Below, piece by piece: positions 7,009 to 8,074 of a DNA stretch of 8,074 nt (its first letter is position 1; each line of letters begins with the position of its first letter). Position numbers and translations under genes: made by a program. Source of the DNA: Methanocellaceae archaeon UBA148 (lineage in GTDB: Archaea > Halobacteriota > UBA148); contig DAHG01000017.1 of NCBI GenBank assembly GCA_002495885.1, positions 1 through 8,074 of the forward strand. The letters run 5' to 3'. Under the pieces are notes generated by a model. That model was given only the letters and a program-made list of their open reading frames with translations, had not been told where the DNA came from and ran no database searches.

Positions 7009-7596
7009 TTAAACTTGAATCCTAAACCAATCTTTAATAAGAAGTTTAAATCTTAATATTTCATCATCGTTTAATTCACAACTATGTGCAATTACATTCC
7101 TTATTTTATTCAATGGTGATAAAGTATCCTTAATTGACTTCAAGCTTCTAAATAAATCTGAAAAATCTGACCAATTTGCTTCAAAAATACAAATCAATTC
7201 ACCAAAATTTGTATAGTCCAATGGATTTTCTGACCTAACTGACATAGCACTTTCTTTTTCATCTTTTTGAATTTTTATAACATTGCCTTTCACACTATCA
7301 GGTACTTTAGTATCCCACCAATTAGATCCATATTTTTCGTTTAATACATCTTGGACTAGTTTTCTTACACTGTTTTCTAGACTATAGTATAATGCATAGA
7401 AATCTGCCATTTTGTTTCCTTTTTTAAGAATTTCATGTTCAAAAAGTTCTGTGTCTACTAATTCATCCTTCTTTAAAGTTATCGCATGCCCTATTTCAAT
7501 TCCAGAATTCTCCAACTTTTCGAGAGAGTTTTCTAGAAGAAAATTCTTCATACCAAACAACAATAGCTGTTCATCCATATTTGATTGTCCATTCAT
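7009..7596 (-). CDS. Swt1-like HEPN domain protein
   Basis: This 195-aa cytosolic protein matches the Swt1-like HEPN pattern. Recognisable blocks are FYALYYSLENSVRKLV (66-81), the YGSNWWDTKVP segment (89-99), ENPLDYTNFGELICIFEANW (123-142) and the C-terminal LNKIRNVIAHSCELNDDE. The last block contains the HEPN ribonuclease motif RxxxxH (R166, H171). The ending KDWFRIQV is also typical. HEPN proteins commonly act as RNases in toxin-antitoxin and anti-phage systems; that this one does so is inference. The first ~60 residues are not recognised. No signal peptide or membrane segment is visible. The ATG overlaps the DUF5343 stop (ATGA, 7593-7596), so translation is probably coupled; an alternative ATG lies at 7578. 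GC content is far below the neighbouring operon. The active-site motif is intact although its partner gene appears frameshifted. Confidence 0.8.
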   Translation of the reverse strand: MNGQSNMDEQLLLFGMKNFLLENSLEKLENSGIEIGHAITLKKDELVDTELFEHEILKKGNKMADFYALYYSLENSVRKLVQDVLNEKYGSNWWDTKVPDSVKGNVIKIQKDEKESAMSVRSENPLDYTNFGELICIFEANWSDFSDLFRSLKSIKDTLSPLNKIRNVIAHSCELNDDEILRFKLLIKDWFRIQV

Positions 7597-7955
7597 TTTA
7601 ATAAATTTTCTTTCAAAGCCTTAAAAATTGCATGAAAAACTTCAACATCATTTGTTGCTGGCAGATTAAGGTTTATTGTGTAAGAAATGCCTAATTTATG
7701 CACAGATGTAGATATATTCAAAGGTTCTGAAACTGGTTCAGTTTTTTCTTCTGCAATATCTGATTCTTTATTTTCAAAATCAGCCAATTTTACTAATTCT
7801 AAAAATGTTGCAGTCACTTTCGGGACTTGTGCATCTTCCTTGGATACACCCAATACACTGGTTAATTTTGAAATTATTTCAGCTTTTGGTAATGTATGCG
7901 CATATTCTGCAGCAGAGTATAAATCTGAGTATGCATGTTTGATTGCTTTAGCCAT
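7593..7955 (-). CDS. DUF5343-family protein, C-terminal fragment
   Basis: The 120-aa reading from the ATG at 7955 matches the C-terminal part of DUF5343 proteins. Matching blocks are AIKHAYSDLYSAAEYAH near the start, a variable Glu-rich linker (about 62-78), and the hallmark ending LGISYTINLNLPATNDVEVFHAIFKALKENLLK in the last 33 residues. The biochemical role of the family is not known to me. The ATG is probably an internal Met rather than a true start. No ribosome-binding site precedes it, and family-like residues (TYKEYREDSKSNIV) continue upstream in the same frame to about 7997. There the homology jumps to another frame. The stop overlaps the start of the HEPN gene by four bases, so the two form a cotranscribed pair. 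It is therefore best read as the 3' part of a longer gene disrupted by a +1 frameshift. Confidence 0.7.
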   Translation of the reverse strand: MAKAIKHAYSDLYSAAEYAHTLPKAEIISKLTSVLGVSKEDAQVPKVTATFLELVKLADFENKESDIAEEKTEPVSEPLNISTSVHKLGISYTINLNLPATNDVEVFHAIFKALKENLLK

Positions 7956-7989
7956 GACTATATTTGATTTTGAATCTTCTCGATATTCT

Positions 7990-8074
7990 TTATACGTTTT
8001 GGGTAGGTACTTGTTCTTCTCCTATAAATCCCAACCGCTTCAAGAGAGGAATAAAAGCCCTTTGGGATGTTGAT
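7990..8074 (-). pseudogene. DUF5343 gene, upstream part, frameshifted and cut by the edge
   Basis: Reading the minus strand from 8073 gives STSQRAFIPLLKRLGFIGEE and then QVPTQNV before a stop at 7990-7992. This matches the middle of DUF5343 proteins (a run like ARAFIPLLKKLGF...PT.LY). The family sequence then resumes one frame over as TYKEYRED. Removing one A from the AAAA run on the minus strand (7997-8000) would join the two as PTQTYKEYRED without loss. The N-terminus lies beyond the right edge. The cause may be a real mutation or an assembly or read error in a short homopolymer; the sequence alone cannot decide. Programmed +1 shifting is less likely, because no prfB-like slip site is visible at GTA TAA. 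Confidence 0.65.

Noticed and set aside
7985..8001. Programmed ribosomal frameshifting to join the two DUF5343 frames
   Set aside because: The needed shift is +1, so the CAAAAC string is not a usable -1 slippery site, and the GTA TAA stop context lacks the re-pairing seen at known +1 sites. A one-base insertion is simpler.
7687..8073. 128-codon plus-strand open frame at the right end
   Set aside because: It is the antisense shadow of the DUF5343 gene, whose minus-strand translation matches a family across two frames.
1..8074. CRISPR arrays, transposase genes, tRNA or rRNA genes
   Set aside because: No regularly spaced repeats, terminal inverted repeats, transposase motifs or cloverleaf sequences were seen on either strand.

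Overview
This window most likely comes from a euryarchaeal chromosome, probably a methanogen or an anaerobic methane-oxidising relative (Methanosarcinales-like). Three things suggest this: an archaeal-type single-polypeptide topoisomerase IA with Cys-rich zinc ribbons at its C-terminus, a GatCAB amidotransferase of archaeal flavour, and AT-rich TATA-like elements ahead of genes that also carry AGGAG-type ribosome-binding sites. The assignment rests on protein recognition by eye and is not a phylogeny. Every convincing gene lies on the minus strand, so transcription runs from high to low coordinates.

The left four fifths (220-6653) is one very compact housekeeping operon. In transcription order it is purB (adenylosuccinate lyase), gatC, gatA and gatB (Asp/Glu-tRNA amidotransferase), then topA (DNA topoisomerase I). 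Junctions are a 4-nt ATGA overlap (purB/gatC), single-base gaps (gatC/gatA and gatA/gatB) and a 29-nt overlap (gatB/topA), so translational coupling is likely throughout. Products cover purine synthesis, transamidation of misacylated tRNA and DNA topology. All catalytic residues looked for are present and each protein looks intact. A T-rich tract downstream of topA (171-176) may end the transcript.

The region 6654-7008 is an AT-rich gap of 355 bases with no gene. It holds a plausible promoter for the operon, a T8 tract that may terminate the upstream unit, a small hairpin, and an orphan TATA-like element on the plus strand.

The right end (7009-8074) is a different kind of DNA: AT-rich, with no housekeeping function. 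It carries two overlapping genes (ATGA): a DUF5343-family protein followed by a Swt1-like HEPN protein with an intact RxxxxH ribonuclease motif. The pair resembles an accessory defence or toxin-antitoxin-like module. Family homology shows the DUF5343 gene is broken in this sequence. Its N-terminal part continues off the right edge in a different frame, and the two frames join at a 4-base A run (7997-8000), as expected from one extra base. This is either a real mutation or a sequence error.
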